NCBI GenBank assembly: GCA_030745835.1
Contig: JASLNU010000067.1
Location: forward strand, 1-57,810
DNA length: 57,810 bases
Direction of reading: 5' to 3'
Origin: GCA-2687515 sp002687515
GTDB taxonomy: Bacteria; Pseudomonadota; Alphaproteobacteria; Rhodospirillales; UBA2165
The notes beneath the pieces are model-generated. The model was not told the origin of the DNA, searched no databases, and was given only the letters and a program-made list of their open reading frames with translations. Shown one piece after another: positions 57,598-57,810 of this stretch; position 1 is the first letter of the stretch, and the number at the start of each line of letters is the position of its first letter. A program made the translations under genes and the position numbers.

Positions 57598-57810
57598 TCA
57601 AGCGGCGGCGCGATCCTGGCGTTCTCCGTCTACGAATTTGACGCCGCGAATGATTTCGGCGAGATGATTCGATCCGTGCCTATCCGCTTGACACCCACAC
57701 CCACTACATCTAGGGTGGGCGTAAAGCGGATAGGGGGTTGGCTGTGGACGTTCTCGATCGAGATGATCTTCCGTTCCCGGAATCTCTTCCTGGGTTCCAG
57801 CGGCTTTTTC
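57598..57810 (-). CDS. Possible transposase C-terminal fragment, partial at window edge
   Basis: An open frame of 70 codons runs from the right edge to a TGA at 57600-57598. It ends NHLAEIIRGVKFVDGERQDRAAA in effect (57601-57669), which resembles the C terminus of some insertion-sequence transposases, but the similarity is from memory and cannot be checked here. The frame is incomplete at its 5' end. A 13-bp inverted repeat and terminator lie 60-190 bp beyond its stop. Confidence 0.3.
   Translation of the reverse strand, partial: EKAAGTQEEIPGTEDHLDRERPQPTPYPLYAHPRCSGCGCQADRHGSNHLAEIIRGVKFVDGERQDRAAA

Overview
The window reads as a chromosomal segment of a free-living alphaproteobacterium, most likely Rhodospirillales-like. 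It is GC-rich (about 60% by eye) and carries alphaproteobacterial markers: recA followed by alaS, a DUF1013/TrcR-type regulator, DUF1192, COQ9, CheZ, and a transhydrogenase with its alpha subunit split into PntAA and PntAB. No tRNA, rRNA or CRISPR array was seen. Most of the window is core metabolism with small operons on both strands.

Layout. 0-6.9 kb: PAS sensor kinase, GST-like protein, EAL protein, class V aminotransferase, EamA transporter. 7.0-12.2 kb, minus strand: an unusual cluster with a short-chain dehydrogenase, a cobalt-type nitrile hydratase alpha subunit, a beta subunit split into two overlapping genes, two further beta-like/activator-like proteins, and a radical SAM protein with a CX8CX2C motif. 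12.4-15.5 kb: class II aldolase, AhpD-like protein, RidA, GalE. 15.5-18.7 kb: a small accessory island with a TerS-like gene, a BrnT toxin with a BrnA antitoxin fused to a low-GC HEPN-like domain, and a PilZ gene, all punctuated by about nine short hairpins that share a 15-nt loop and differ in their arms. 18.8-29.5 kb: recA, alaS, a MoxR/VWA pair, a methyltransferase, cheZ, pyk. 29.6-38.8 kb: an orphan peptide-type binding protein, acyl-CoA synthetase, PepF peptidase, ABC1 kinase, DoxX, amidohydrolase. 39-45.3 kb: pntAA-pntAB-pntB, cupin, lipoprotein, dienelactone hydrolase, MFS transporter. 45.3-57.8 kb: an Fe-S protein, rpsU, def-COQ9, a large PAS sensor kinase, purE, phosphofructokinase, trcR, a quinone oxidoreductase, DUF1192, and at the edge a possible transposase end.

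Repeats are the most unusual feature. Five intergenic elements of about 264-325 bp (13149-13419, 24946-25213, 28884-29147, 37917-38241, 56758-57021) can be drawn as the same three-way junction: an outer stem of up to 33 bp and two internal hairpins. Outer arms differ between copies but remain complementary within each copy, while apical motifs are shared. The island hairpins show the same pattern on a smaller scale. Several of these elements abut or supply the stop codon of a neighbouring gene.

The strongest candidates for something undescribed are the BrnA-HEPN fusion with its operator, the hairpin-punctuated island, the three-way-junction family, and the nitrile hydratase/radical SAM cluster. 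All family assignments come from reading the translations and motifs; no database search was run.
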